DNA from: Cryoendolithus antarcticus | Lineage: Eukaryota > Ascomycota > Dothideomycetes > Cladosporiales > Cladosporiaceae | NCBI GenBank assembly: GCA_002077065.1 | Contig: NAJO01000009.1 | Span: 930,001-994,000 of the forward strand | Reading direction: 5' to 3' | DNA length: 64,000 nt | Shown: positions 33,440 to 44,436 of the stretch, piece by piece | Layout of the letters: each line of letters begins with the position of its first letter | Numbering within the stretch: position 1 is the first letter of the stretch | Program-made: the position numbers and the translations under genes | Notes under the pieces: generated by a model | The model's input: the letters and a program-made list of their open reading frames with translations, nothing else | The model's database searches: none | Told to the model about the DNA's origin: nothing

Positions 33440-34599
33440 ATGGAACGAGATACATCGTCTGATCCTCTAGCAAACCTGATTACCAACTACCACGAATTGA
33501 ATAGCAGCATAGTCGATGAGCTACCCGACATCCCCTCACCCCTGGAGTTCATGCGCCATGTCGCCAAGAATCGACCGTTCGTCGTTCGTGGTGGGGCCCG
33601 AGATTGGCCAGCATGCCGAAAGTGGAACGCAGCGTACTTGAGGAAAGCGATGGGTAATTCGACTATCAAGGTCGCGAACACGCCATTAGGGTACTATCAT
33701 CGAAGCGTTTCGTCTGTCTGCAGCTGAGACCATATACAGCAACGCAGACGCCATTGTAGAACAAGAAGAAGGTCGCCTCCTGTTTGTCGAGCCCCACGAA
33801 ACTGATGAATCGTTTGATGACTTCTTGACGTATGTGCAAGAAGACTCGGCGCTTCCTCAAGACAGGGCGCAAAGCCGTAATGTCAAGTACGCTCAAACAC
33901 GTTCGTCGCATCGTTCAGATTCCACCCAGTCTGCCACCCTTTCTTATTGCTCTCTTAGAGAACGGCAACCTTCCCACGGAGTACTCCGCTTTGCTTCACG
34001 ACGTCCCCTTAGACATCTCATTCGCCACCGAAGCGCTCCAGCAACCTCCCGATGCCCAGAACTTCTGGCTCGGTAACCACCGCAGCACCACAGCCTTGCA
34101 CAAAGACAACTACGAGAACATCTACATCCAGATCATTGGGCAGAAGCATTTTGTCCTGCTACCGCCGGTCGAAGTGGCATGTGTGAACGAGCAGCCTGCC
34201 ACTCGCGCACGATACGTGCCAGCTTCTGGAGAAACGGGGAAGCTGGTGATCGGTGTTGATGGAGTAGCTGAAGCTGTGCCGACGCCGACTTGGGATCCTG
34301 ATGAGCCGAGTGTGCGAGCAACGGCATACTCGGGGCTTTCGCGCCCGCTGAGAGTCACGTTGGATCCGGGTGATATGTTCTATTTACCTGCTATGTGGTA
34401 TCACAAAGTCTCGCAGTCCAATGGACCGGAGGGGTACGCAGTGGCGGTGAATTTCTGGTACGATATGAGTTTCGATGGCGGGTTCTGGGTAGGCAACGGC
34501 TTCCTGAGGGAGATCGTTGAAGAGGGGAAGAAAGACGTGGACTATGGAGAGCTAGTCACTGGAGGTAACGAGGAGATTGAAAACAGTGGAGAGAGGTAG
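33440..34599 (+). CDS. JmjC/cupin dioxygenase, JMJD7-like
   Basis: Three exons (33440-33690, 33740-33900, 33959-34599) give 350 residues. The N-terminus (SPLEFMRHVAKNRPFVVRGGARDWPA) matches the substrate-contact region of JMJD7-type proteins. The cupin core has NFWLGNHRSTTALHKDNYENIY, giving the iron-binding H-x-D, then GDMFYLPAMWYHKVSQ with the distal His. The Fe(II)/2-oxoglutarate family includes lysyl hydroxylases; mammalian JMJD7 hydroxylates DRG GTPases. The third exon is preceded by a GTTCGT donor. The stop lies 15 bp from the converging IRS4 stop, so transcripts must overlap. Confidence 0.9.
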
Positions 34600-34614
34600 G
34601 ATGGTCTGGCTCTG

Positions 34615-36297
34615 TCAGCCAAGATACTTCTTTATCTTGATGCCCTCCACGCCTCGCACACTAGCCCACACTGTGGGTGAGACTTTCACCGGCAGCTTGC
34701 GGCCTTTCAGTCGCTGGTCGACAAGCCAGATCCCTACCACAAACTCCTCCTTACTCAGTCGATTGGCATGTGGTGAGGAGGCGACTAGATCCCAAACAGC
34801 CTCAAGCTCGTAGGCTGGTAGACGACAGCGGCTCCAGATGTCGCGGACAATGATGCTTGACACTTGGTCAGACAGTGCAGACTTCGCTGCGACTATATCG
34901 GGAACGGTCTTGAGTCCAGCGGATTCGGCTGGTGCTATGAAGCAATATAGTCCTCGATTCGCAGCCCAAACGCCCTCATACCGCTTCCTCTCACGCTCTG
35001 TGACAGCCTCGCGCCATCGTTTGCGGTCACCTTCATGATGCTTATTCGGGTGCTTTCGCAGATGTCGCTTCCGCTTGTGCTTGCCATACGGGTGCATCTC
35101 ATCATCGCTCTCGGAGGATTCGGACTCGGCCCCGCGCAAAGTGTGGCGCATGCCCTTCTTCACTGGGCTGGACGTTCGTGACGTACTTAGACCATGTCGC
35201 AGAGATGGTGGTGCTAGTGAGGCTTCGCGCTTGCGTGGCGAACCGGCTCGTGATGACGCGAGACTCGAGGCTACGATGGCATTCGCAATGTCGTCGCCAG
35301 TCGTTAGAGGCGTCTGACGACGTTGGTACATTTGGTGATATGCAGCCGTGATACTCTGACCTGACTGAACGGATGACGAGCGAGCGAGCGGTGGCGGTGA
35401 AGGTACGGGGTGACCTCTGGGTACATTGCTGATATCTATGGGGGCGGTCTTCCCGGGTCGCGTTGGACTTCGTGATTGCAAGAACTCCGTTTTTCGAGGC
35501 GTAGGAGTTGGTGGCTGTAATGTAGTTGTGAAGTTCGATGACCGCTGGTTGCGAACCGTCACCGGCGTGACCACTGCATCCTCTGGTGCTGAGAAGTATG
35601 ATTCGTCTCTCGAGGTTGCACTTCCGTCCAGTGTCGGAGATCTAGTCGGGCGACCCTGTGCATTGTCGATGCCCATGGCGATCAGACTTATGGGCCGCTC
35701 TTTGCCATTCGGCTTGGCCTCATCGATGATGGCCGTGCTTTCGAAAAGGTGCACAAGTGAGGTGGTCGGAGCGATGAAGCTATCATCTGTACGATCACGA
35801 CTAGGCTCGTTACTGGACCTGTTCTGCTGCGCCAAGCGACGAGGCTTCGCAGGTGGCGCAGGTGCGCCAGTGGTAGGATTGTATATGGTGCGTCCCAATG
35901 CTGAAGGCGGACTGACGGGCTGACGTGAGTGCACATTGTTGCCCAATAGATTTCTATTACCGTCGTCCTGTGTCGCATGCTGGAATTGCGCAGCATTCGT
36001 ACCGCTCGTCCCCCCTGACCCAGACACTTGCCTCAAGCTCTGCCCCGTAGACTGCCTCGGTAGAGGTGCAGCGGGTCCCACCGGTCGGGCAGCTCCATTG
36101 CTCTGTCCAGCTTTGTATGCGCCATTGACTGCCCCTCTTGACGGTACGTTCGTCTGTGACTGTCTCTGCGGCAGCGTTGGTCTTCCGAAGGCTAATGCAG
36201 CCCCTACCAGGGCAGCATTTGGAGTTGTCCCATGTGGGCTCTGGGTGTTATCGGCAGTGGCGAGCGCACGCGATGGAACCCTTTGCGACCCGACCAT
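34615..36297 (-). CDS. IRS4: EH-domain protein Irs4/Tax4-like
   Basis: A single main exon of 560 residues. The N-terminal half is disordered and Ser/Pro-rich; it holds the family's NAALVGAALAFGRP start motif. A single EH domain lies at the C-terminus (from about residue 455, RYEGVWAANRGLY ... SSIIVRDIWSRCRLP ... LSKEEFVVGIWLVDQRLKGRKLP). A basic patch (KHKRKRHLRKHPNKHH) precedes the EH domain. In yeast, Irs4 and Tax4 bind the PI(4,5)P2 phosphatase Inp51 and affect wall integrity, autophagy and rDNA silencing. A mini-exon may exist upstream: an ATG near 36428 followed by MPENITS and a GTAAGC donor could join to a CAG acceptor just before this ATG. Confidence 0.9.
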   Translation of the reverse strand: MVGSQRVPSRALATADNTQSPHGTTPNAALVGAALAFGRPTLPQRQSQTNVPSRGAVNGAYKAGQSNGAARPVGPAAPLPRQSTGQSLRQVSGSGGTSGTNAAQFQHATQDDGNRNLLGNNVHSRQPVSPPSALGRTIYNPTTGAPAPPAKPRRLAQQNRSSNEPSRDRTDDSFIAPTTSLVHLFESTAIIDEAKPNGKERPISLIAMGIDNAQGRPTRSPTLDGSATSRDESYFSAPEDAVVTPVTVRNQRSSNFTTTLQPPTPTPRKTEFLQSRSPTRPGKTAPIDISNVPRGHPVPSPPPLARSSSVQSGQSITAAYHQMYQRRQTPLTTGDDIANAIVASSLASSRAGSPRKREASLAPPSLRHGLSTSRTSSPVKKGMRHTLRGAESESSESDDEMHPYGKHKRKRHLRKHPNKHHEGDRKRWREAVTERERKRYEGVWAANRGLYCFIAPAESAGLKTVPDIVAAKSALSDQVSSIIVRDIWSRCRLPAYELEAVWDLVASSPHANRLSKEEFVVGIWLVDQRLKGRKLPVKVSPTVWASVRGVEGIKIKKYLG

Positions 36298-36756
36298 GCT
36301 GTCGCAAGATATCGTACCGACGCCGTATGATCATCTTTGGCAGGTGCGTGGGGTCAATGTCGGTGTAGGTCCAGCTGGCTGCACGATTGATTGAGAGGCT
36401 TACGAAGTGATGTTCTCTGGCATTGTTGGTGACAGAAGTCGTGGCACGCTGTTATCCTCCACTCAAGATCGACGCGTCTTCATTCCCTCCACTACCTGCG
36501 ACTACATCTGAATACATGTTGGACAGGTCACAGCTGCATGGATGAGGGTCGTCTAGACCGGGCCCACAGCACTGCGTGTACAGAGGTCTAATCTTCAAGT
36601 GCTTCGGTCACTCTCGCGTCCAACACGCGCTAGTTGAATGCTGCCTTGCAGGCGCGAATGTGCCATAGACTGACCGACCTCATGGTGTGAGGAGAGTTAC
36701 AGAGTGAGACCCACCATCCCTCAACTTCTGCTCACCACAGTATTCAGCGTGCAAAC
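36298..36756. other. Divergent promoter region IRS4 / LIG4
   Basis: May contain a short 5' exon of IRS4 (see that entry). Nothing else is recognised. Confidence 0.45.
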
Positions 36757-39744
36757 ATGTCCGATGACGACACCACCATGGTGGACATCAACGCCATCGA
36801 CCAGGATGCTGCGAATGAAGCTCAGATGATGTACGGGCATGGCGAGATGACTGAGCGCGAGCTCGATGAGAAGTACCCGAATCGTCCAAAAAACAAGCAC
36901 AAGACCCTGCCTTTTGCGGATCTGTACCTAAATCTCTTCAATCCATTGCAGGAGAATAAGAGGAAGCCTGCCGGAGCGGTGGTGAACAGGCGAAAACTCG
37001 GTCCTCATGGTGGCATGAATCCGAATGATGTCCGCCGCACCATTATCGAGCGGTTCATCGGCCGATGGCGGAGGGAGGTAGGAAACGACATCTTCCCGGC
37101 CATGCGTCTGATCATCCCAGATCGCGACAAGGATCGCGGCATGTACGGCCTGAAGGAACTGACCATCGGCAAACTGCTTGTTAAGATGATGAAAATCGAC
37201 AAGAACAGCGATGATGGCCATAAGATGCTGCACTGGAAGCTCCCTGGCATGAAATCTTCGAGTCAGATGACTGGCGATTTCGCCGGACGTTGTTTCGAGG
37301 TCATCAGTAAGCGACCTATGCTTTCTTCACCAGGTAATATGAGCATCGCGGAAGTCAATGAACTTCTCGACCAGCTGAGTGTGGCACAGAAGGAAGAGAA
37401 TCAACTTCCGATCATGCAGGAATTCTACACTCGCATGTGTGCAGAAGAGCTCATGTGGCTCATTCGTATGATCCTTCGTCAGATGAAGATCGGCGCTACG
37501 GATAAGACACTATTCGAGATCTGGCATGCGGACGCCGAAAACCTCTTCAACATCTCAAGCAGTCTCAAGCGAGTGTGCTGGGAGCTGTACGATCCTGGCA
37601 TGAGACTCGAGGGCGAGGCGAGGAACATCCACTTGATGCAATGCTTTCAGCCGCAGCTTGCTCAATTCCAAATGCGTTCAATGGAGCACATGGTTGCACG
37701 CATGAAGCCCGCTGAGGACGATGATATCTTCTGGATCGAGGACAAACTGGATGGAGAGCGGATGCAATTGCATCTTGAGGAAGACGTCGATGCACCTGGT
37801 GGCAACAGGACGATGTTCTACTCGCGGAAAGGCAAGGACTACACAGATCTCTACGGGCATGGACTAAGTGATAAGTCTGGCTCACTGACGAAGTTCATCC
37901 GCGATGCGTTTCAGTCCGGCGTACGCAGCATCATCCTGGATGGCGAGATGATATCTTGGGACATGATACATGATAAGATGGAGCCCTTCGGCAGGCTGAA
38001 GACGGCCGCCATCTCAGAGCAGTCAAACAACTCTAACGCGTCAACGCACACCCGCCCACTGTACAAAATCTTCGATTGCCTCTACCTCAATGGGAAGGAC
38101 CTGACGAAGTACACACTGCGCAAGCGCCGAGAAGCACTCAATGCGAGCGTACATACCGTTGAACGACGCCTTGAGATACATTCCTATGTCGAAGCGCGGA
38201 CTGCCTCTGAGATCGAGCCACTACTTCGTGAAGTAGTGGCAAACCGCGCCGAAGGGCTTGTGCTCAAGAACCCACGGTCGCCATACCGACTGAATGAACG
38301 CAATGACGACTGGATTAAAGTCAAGCCAGAGTACATGACCGAGTTCGGCGAAGCTCTCGACTGTGTCGTCATCGGCGCATATTGGGGCTCCGGCAGGCGT
38401 GGTGGCAACCACAGCAGCTTCCTCTGCGGCCTCCGCGTAGACCAGCAGGCTGTGCAGTACGCGCAGGTAGACCCAGAGAAGTGTCTATCGTTCTTCAAGG
38501 TGGGTGGTGGCTTCACAGCAGCCGATTACCAGGATATCCGCCATCGCACAGATGGCAAGTGGCAGGACTGGGACGCTAGCAACCCTCCGCCTCTCATCGT
38601 GCTTGGTGGCTTCGCAGAGAACCGCCAACAGGAGAAGCCCGATCAGTGGATCCATCCGTCCGACTCTGTTGTACTCGAGGTGAAAGCCGCAGAAGTGACG
38701 GGTACACCACAATTCGCCACGGGCTGCACACTCCGTTTCCCCCGCTTCAAGCGTTTGCGAAATGACAAGACCTGGGAACAGGGTCTGTCGCTTTCAGAGT
38801 TCAAGACGCTCCGCTCGAACATCGAAGAAGGGAAGAAGGACAAGCAATTCAAGGTCGATGATGAGAGGAAGAAACGGTCAACCCGAAAGCGCAAGCGTGC
38901 TCTCGTGATCCAGGGCCAGGAAGAGCAAAACCTCAGCACTGCCTACGCCGGCCCAGCGACAAAGGTCTTCGACGGCATGACGTTCTGCATCATGACCGAA
39001 GCCCTCAAGCCGCTGAAGAAGTCCAAGACTGAAATCGAGGCGCTCGTCAAGGCCAATGGCGGCACTGTCGTGGCCTCGGAGAAGGATCCGGAAACGATTT
39101 GCGTGGCTGATCGCAACCTAGTCAAGGTGGCTTCGATCATTAAGCGAGGCGAACGAAATATCATCAAGCCAAGGTGGCTCTACGACGCTGTCGTTATGGG
39201 CGAGGCGGACGCTGGGAAGCTCAGGCTACGGTTGCCGATGGAGAAGGAAAGGCATGTGTATGCTGTCAAGAAGGGTGCAGTTGAGGAAGATTGGGAGGAG
39301 AACGTGGATGACTATGGGGACAGCTATTGCAGGAATGTGGACGAGGCGGAGCTACTCGAGATGCTGAATGATCCGGCGATCAAAGGCGAGGACGAGGACG
39401 AGGATGAGGAGGATACGGCGTTGCTTATGCAGCAACTTCGTACTGAGGATCCTGACTTCGATGACATGCCCGGGTGGCTGTTCGGAGGGTTGACAGCTTG
39501 GCTCGACACTGGTCTAGATGCAGAGGCTAGGCTGTTCGCTTTTGCAGGCGGCAATGCTGTGACTGAATTGGAGGATGGGGAAATCACTCATATCGTCCTC
39601 AGGACTGATAGCGAAAAGGTCGATAAGATTGTGGCGACTATGACCAGCCGTCGTCCCATGCCCAGAGTAGTCACTGCTAGCTGGGTGACGGAAAGCTGGA
39701 TTGCGAAGTCTAGGCTCGATGAAGAGCGCTTCACTGCTCATTGA
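36757..39744 (+). CDS. LIG4: ATP-dependent DNA ligase IV (non-homologous end joining)
   Basis: A single-exon 995-residue protein. The N-terminal DNA-binding domain (about 30-270) is followed by the nucleotidyltransferase core; the adenylated Lys is about K330 in EDKLDGERM. Later core motifs are FYSRKGKDY, ILDGEMISWD, KIFDCLYLNG, EGLVLKNP and DDWIKVKPEY. The OB fold contains VVIGAYWGSGRRGG. Two BRCT domains (about 735-825 and 905-995) flank an acidic linker where XRCC4/Lif1 normally binds. In the nucleus it seals double-strand breaks with Lif1/XRCC4 and Nej1/XLF. The start MSDDDTTMVDINAIDQ is short and acidic; no intron is needed. Confidence 0.97.
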   Translation: MSDDDTTMVDINAIDQDAANEAQMMYGHGEMTERELDEKYPNRPKNKHKTLPFADLYLNLFNPLQENKRKPAGAVVNRRKLGPHGGMNPNDVRRTIIERFIGRWRREVGNDIFPAMRLIIPDRDKDRGMYGLKELTIGKLLVKMMKIDKNSDDGHKMLHWKLPGMKSSSQMTGDFAGRCFEVISKRPMLSSPGNMSIAEVNELLDQLSVAQKEENQLPIMQEFYTRMCAEELMWLIRMILRQMKIGATDKTLFEIWHADAENLFNISSSLKRVCWELYDPGMRLEGEARNIHLMQCFQPQLAQFQMRSMEHMVARMKPAEDDDIFWIEDKLDGERMQLHLEEDVDAPGGNRTMFYSRKGKDYTDLYGHGLSDKSGSLTKFIRDAFQSGVRSIILDGEMISWDMIHDKMEPFGRLKTAAISEQSNNSNASTHTRPLYKIFDCLYLNGKDLTKYTLRKRREALNASVHTVERRLEIHSYVEARTASEIEPLLREVVANRAEGLVLKNPRSPYRLNERNDDWIKVKPEYMTEFGEALDCVVIGAYWGSGRRGGNHSSFLCGLRVDQQAVQYAQVDPEKCLSFFKVGGGFTAADYQDIRHRTDGKWQDWDASNPPPLIVLGGFAENRQQEKPDQWIHPSDSVVLEVKAAEVTGTPQFATGCTLRFPRFKRLRNDKTWEQGLSLSEFKTLRSNIEEGKKDKQFKVDDERKKRSTRKRKRALVIQGQEEQNLSTAYAGPATKVFDGMTFCIMTEALKPLKKSKTEIEALVKANGGTVVASEKDPETICVADRNLVKVASIIKRGERNIIKPRWLYDAVVMGEADAGKLRLRLPMEKERHVYAVKKGAVEEDWEENVDDYGDSYCRNVDEAELLEMLNDPAIKGEDEDEDEEDTALLMQQLRTEDPDFDDMPGWLFGGLTAWLDTGLDAEARLFAFAGGNAVTELEDGEITHIVLRTDSEKVDKIVATMTSRRPMPRVVTASWVTESWIAKSRLDEERFTAH

Positions 39745-39915
39745 GGTACGAGTCCTTTGTCCCAAAGGTGCAGCAGCATGGACTCTGTACAACCGCAGCT
39801 GAGAAGGCGAGAGCACTAACGACATGACGGATGTTCGGAGAAGATAGGTACAAGTGACCAGATACTACATGAAGTGAGGATGCTACCGCTCGGCCTCTTC
39901 GGCGCCAAACCTGCT

Positions 39916-42071
39916 CTACTTCCAGTCAGCCTTGATGATATCCGCCGCATGCTCCGCAGTCGCGTAGACGGATGAGCAGATGTTGCCCGAAACATGATTT
40001 GGGAACACCGAAGCATCCACCACACGCAGTCCCTCGACGCCCTTGACTTTTAGCTTCGAGTCAACAACCTCGCCCATCGCACACGAGCCGATAGGATGAT
40101 ACTCAGAGAACACAAGGTCCTGCGCCACCTTAATCGCTTGCCTTGTATCCGTCAAGTCCATAGTATCGTGAGGAGCTTGTCTCCGCGCGAACTTGCCCTC
40201 AAGATGCTTCGACTTTCCCATCTTGTCGAGGAACTTCACACCAGCCCCCAAGACAGCGGCGTCAGCCGGGTGCGAGAGGAATCCCGGGTCGAGACGCGGA
40301 TGTTCTGTTGGGTCAGAGCTCTTGATGTGCACCGAGCCGCGGCTCAGAGGGTATTCAAGGCAGATGGCTCCGAGCACACCGAAGCCCTTGCCTGGGGCCG
40401 GCGGCTGGAAGAGCTTGCTCTGATCTTCGACGCCTCCGTCCCAGTTCGCTGAGTGGGCGACAAGCACGAATTGGAGGTTGGCTGACTTGTCGGACTTGAG
40501 ATGGTCGAGCGTGCGCTCGTACTGCTTTCGCTGGAAGGGTGAGAGCGACGGCAATCCCTTCTCGATTGATGACACGATCTCAGCTTGTTCGTCCGGCGTG
40601 GCGAAGAGCTTGTAGGGGAAGAAGCCCTGGGTCGAGCTGATGCAGGACAAGGGACCGCCTTGCTGCTCTGTCAGCTGCTTCATAGCGCCCTCCATCGCTT
40701 GCGGATCGTAGATCATTTCCAGACTGTGGACACCGGGAGCAAGATCCCAGCCTAGAGCGGTGAGAACATGGTCGTTGTAATTCTCGCCTACACCTGGGAG
40801 CTCGACTTTGCACTGCACGCCCGCGGCTTCAAGAACCTCTCGTGCGCCAATGCCAGACATCTCCAGTACTTGAGGCGACTGTATGGTCCCCGCACAGAGC
40901 AGCACTTCCTTTTTGACTTTGACGGAGTGGCTTTGTCCAGTGTGATGGAAGCTCACGCCCACGGCCTTCTTGCCCTCTAGCTCGATGTTGTCCACTAAAG
41001 CCTCGCACAGCACGTGCAGATTCGGTCTCCCAGCATTCGCCTCAAAGTACCCTCTTGCAGCATAGCTACGCTTCCCTTTGTTGGGCCCACTCCGACAGAC
41101 GCTGCCAAGTGTATTGAAGAATCCAATATGGTCGCCACTCCACGCGTCCTTTGGATGCTCGGAGAGTCCGGTGACCTCGTTCGCGGCGGCGATCACATCG
41201 TCCTCAATGGGCAGGAAGAAATCGTTGAAGGAAGTGCGCACGGGACCTTCGGTGCCGTGGTTGATGTCGATAGTTGGTGTCGCTTTACGGTCTGACACTG
41301 CCTGAGCAGGTTTTTCGAGACCCTGGTGCTTGCGCATATAGCGCTGCATGTTTTCACCAGACCATGCCGGATCATCGAGAATGATGGCCCAGTCATCGAA
41401 GTCTTGGGTTGAGCCGCGGACGTCTGTGGAGGCTGGTCAGTTGCTGGCAATTCGGTGCCAATGTGGTGGCTCGTCAAAAGGCGCAGAGCTCTTGATAGAG
41501 ATAGTATTATGCATGAGCACGTATACAACGCTCTGCGTGCACGAGAATCCAGCAGTGGTATGATCGAGACGCATAAGCTTTTGCAAGGGAACATTGGGAA
41601 AACTTACACATCTCATAGTTGATCGCTGAGCTTCCGCCTAGCGCTTTGCCGCCTGATCAACGATCATCAGCATCGGTACAGTTCAGACACACGACCGTGA
41701 ACAAGCAGGTTCTACTCACGAGGAATATGATGGCACTTGCCATTATTATGCTTCTGTGGCTCGGTCATGAACTTCCAGTCGTACTCCTCGTTCCCAAGCA
41801 TCTGCGGGTACAACGCTGGAGTGTCCACGAGAAAGTCGCCTAGCTTGTTCTTGCCAGCTTCAAGCACGCCAACAGTGACGTTGGAGTCCTCCGTCAGACG
41901 GGCTGCGAGAGCCAGGCCCGCGGTGCCGCCGCCGATGATCACGAAGTCATAGTCATGTTGTAGGAAGGAGGAAGCGTCTTGAGCAAGTGCTGGAAGCGTG
42001 GACCCGTGGCCGTTCGTGTGACCGTTGCTATTGCCGTTGGTCTGGCCGTTAGTTTCGTTGGCGTTGCCCAT
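39916..42071 (-). CDS. GMC-family FAD oxidoreductase (choline dehydrogenase/alcohol oxidase-like)
   Basis: Three exons (42071-41720, 41652-41608, 41423-39916) give 634 residues. After an Asn/Gly-rich, probably disordered N-terminus comes the FAD motif VIIGGGTAGLALAARL, then GKALGGSSAINYEMYVRG, the GMC signature assembled from three exons. The C-terminus has HPIGSCAMG, LRVVDASVFP and NHVSGN with the catalytic His. There is no signal peptide, so it is probably intracellular. GMC enzymes oxidise primary alcohols or sugars; the substrate cannot be read. The middle exon is only 45 nt. The second intron (184 nt) is the longest in the window and should be checked. Confidence 0.9.
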
Positions 42072-42727
42072 GTTGACGATTGTCCGCTGAGGAGTTGATA
42101 GGTTTAGGAAACTTGAGCTAGACTCGGAGCTCGAGAGGAGTGGATGAAAGGCAGGAGACTTGCTTATACATGGAAAGCAAGCTATCTACTCAGGCCACAG
42201 CTGCGCGTGTGGCAGCATCCGACAACCTTGCGCCGCGGCTGCGAAGAGGGGACGCCAAATGGCGTTGCTGCTGTCAGTCCGCGTCGGCAGCCCCGCGCTC
42301 GGTCAGGCAAGTAGGGCTGAGTTTGAGCCGTGTGTGAAGCTGTGTCGAGGACTTTCGCAGTCGCCCCCTGCTTCCTCTTTGCTTGCGCATTCATGGTTAG
42401 TATAGTCGGCGGTGCAGCAGCCACAGTGCCCATGTTTGTCTTGAGACTGCGCGAACAGCTGACCACAACAAAAGCTAGGTGATGGCGAAGCAGAAGGTGT
42501 GACCTGATCAATGTTTCCCCCTGGTGCGGTCTAGATGCACCCCGCAATGGAGAGGCACTGGCATACAGGTCGTCAGACGATGGGCTAGAGCAAGCTCAGC
42601 TGAGCCTCGTTTCTGAAGCTGCCCCACTTCGTCCCACGTGCAGCTCATCCTTCGTCTCCAAAATTTCGGGACAGCAGCTCGCTATACAAGCCCTTGTAGC
42701 CGCACAGTGTTTGCTGGTGTCACTCGT
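42072..42727. other. Intergenic between the GMC gene and the BTB cluster
   Basis: Includes the GMC promoter. Frames here are antisense or short and featureless. This is the edge of the accessory BTB-like array. Confidence 0.45.
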
Positions 42728-43528
42728 CTACGCTGTGTCCACAGGATCTCCAACGATGTAGTCCGCCAGATCGATCCCCCGGTCAGGTCGTAGTGGCAAT
42801 TGCGCGAGCGTCTGCATCGCCGTGATGATGTCGCCGAAGAACTCGACGCTGTTCGGATACCCATCTCTCTCTCGAGACTAGTCGTCCACGTCTCATGCGC
42901 CGGCTCCGTCCAGTCGAATGCCAACTGCATCGCGAAATTCGCCTTCAGTGGAAACGGCCCAACTTCCGCGTACGCCTTGCGCACAGCCTTTGCCGTGACT
43001 TTTGCAGCTTGCGCGCGCGGTACCAGAACTAATATGACAGCATTCTGGAATTCTGGAATCTCCCAGGTTTGACCCAGGCACCAAGCTTCGGCGAGTCTCG
43101 ATTGCCTAGCCTCAAAGATATTGCGCCGTAGCAACCAGCCAACAAAGTTCTCGAAGGCATCGGAGCGGACTTCGAGATTCAGGATGTTGTCGTCTTCTTC
43201 GATGGCGACATCGAATTTGTCCGAGGCGCTGACAAGGAGGGCTTTCGGGACAGGATAAACCATCATCTCGCCGAGCACGAAGACGTTCACTGGAGTGGGC
43301 TCGGAGAAGAGTTGACTGGAGGTCGTTAGTCATACTGCTATAGTGAGTGGTTGTAAGTGGCGCTGACCTTGTCACCCGACGTAGCTTCGTTTCTGAGCAC
43401 GGTTCGTCGGGCATTGGAGAGGTGTCTCTCCTGAGCGTTGCGTCAGAGGGAGTGGCCGCGCGTGTTGAGCGCCTGCGCGACGGTGGCGATGGCGATCTCG
43501 ACAGCGTTAGCAGTGGCGATTTCGACAT
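42728..43528 (-). pseudogene. BTB/POZ-like protein, copy A, frameshifted at a (TC)5 repeat
   Basis: Two exons (43528-43368, then from 43315) separated by a 52-nt phase-2 intron. Exon 1 encodes a Ser/Arg-rich stretch. Exon 2 opens with SQLFSEPTPVNVFVLGE and holds a BTB-like fold (VYPVPKALLVSAS, then FENFVGWLLRRNIF, then LAEAWCLG). The frame is lost near 42864-42873, a (TC)5 run (GA on the coding strand). Beyond it, a shifted frame reads GYPNSVEFFGDIITAMQTLAQL and ends at TAG 42728-42730, and this matches the paralogue's C-terminal region. A 2-nt expansion explains it. Without the shift the frame ends at 42682 with a tail unlike the paralogues. BTB domains mediate protein-protein contacts; this one's role is unknown. 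Confidence 0.65.
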
Positions 43529-43761
43529 AATGTCGCTTTCACGGCGTGTGGATGTGCATGTCGATGATAATGTGTGCCAAGGTGAGGAGGAAGTATGTAT
43601 GGATTTTCAGCAAGTATTTGGAGTAAGCTGTGTCGCACCTCCCTCAGTATCCGCCTCTGAATGCCAGCTTCGAATTCCCTCTACGATGCTCCGATAACTA
43701 ACGCCTGCTGGACAAGACATGCAGCGCACAGCTTCGTCCTTCTGATAATCAGAGGGGATTC

Positions 43762-44436
43762 TCATGGAGATGGATTTGCTGGAACCCCTCGAGACCTCTT
43801 CTTCCGAAGCGTGGAAGTCACCTGGCCAAAGAAATATCTCAGGAACGCGTTGTTGTCTTCTAGACCCGCCTCTTTCAAGTCCGCCACTCCCCAATCAGTG
43901 CGTAGACCTGTGCCCACATCGTCCGCCGCGATACCTTCCGAGATTCGGCGCACCATGGGTTGCTGTAGGACCTTCAAGTCCGGATTCTTGTAAGCAGCAG
44001 CCATGGCAAGCGGGCAAACTTTCCTGTCCACGTCGATCTGGTCCTGAAGTGCTTTGAAGACCGAGTTGGAAATGCAGGTATTTCGACTTCTTGCCCAGCG
44101 TATAAGCTTCAGTAAGAACAAGCTGATCCGTGCTGATGATGGCGCGCTTCAGCACCCAGCCGAGCAAGGCCTGGGACGCTTCGAAGCCTTCATCTAGGGT
44201 GATGATGTTGTCGCTTGTTTCGCGGAGCCGCTCGAGCTTCGGAGAGGCAGCGGCAAGGATAGCTTTATGGACTGGGTTGGCTATGGACTCGCCGCGTACG
44301 AAGACCTGGACTGGTCGACCTCCATCGAAGAGTTGGCTACGAAGCCAGTCAGTACATTGGTCGGCCATAAGAACGTTGCGACGTACTCCACAATTCGACG
44401 TGCTTCGGCGACTGTATCTGGGTTCGCAGGAGCCAT
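43762..44436 (-). pseudogene. BTB/POZ-like protein, copy B, frameshifted
   Basis: Exon 1 (44436-44387, MAPANPDTVAEARRIV) and a 50-nt phase-2 intron lead to exon 2, which starts QLFDGGRPVQVFVRGES and continues with a BTB-like fold (NPVHKAILAAASPKLERL, LLGWVLKRAIIS, LTEAYTLG). Near 44060-44075 the frame must shift (1-nt gain or 2-nt loss) to continue as NSVFKALQDQIDVDRK..., which aligns with NATMRALV of copy C and NAVILVLV of copy A. The shifted frame stops at 43762-43764. No intron of workable size spans the shift. It could be a decaying paralogue or a sequence error. Confidence 0.6.
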
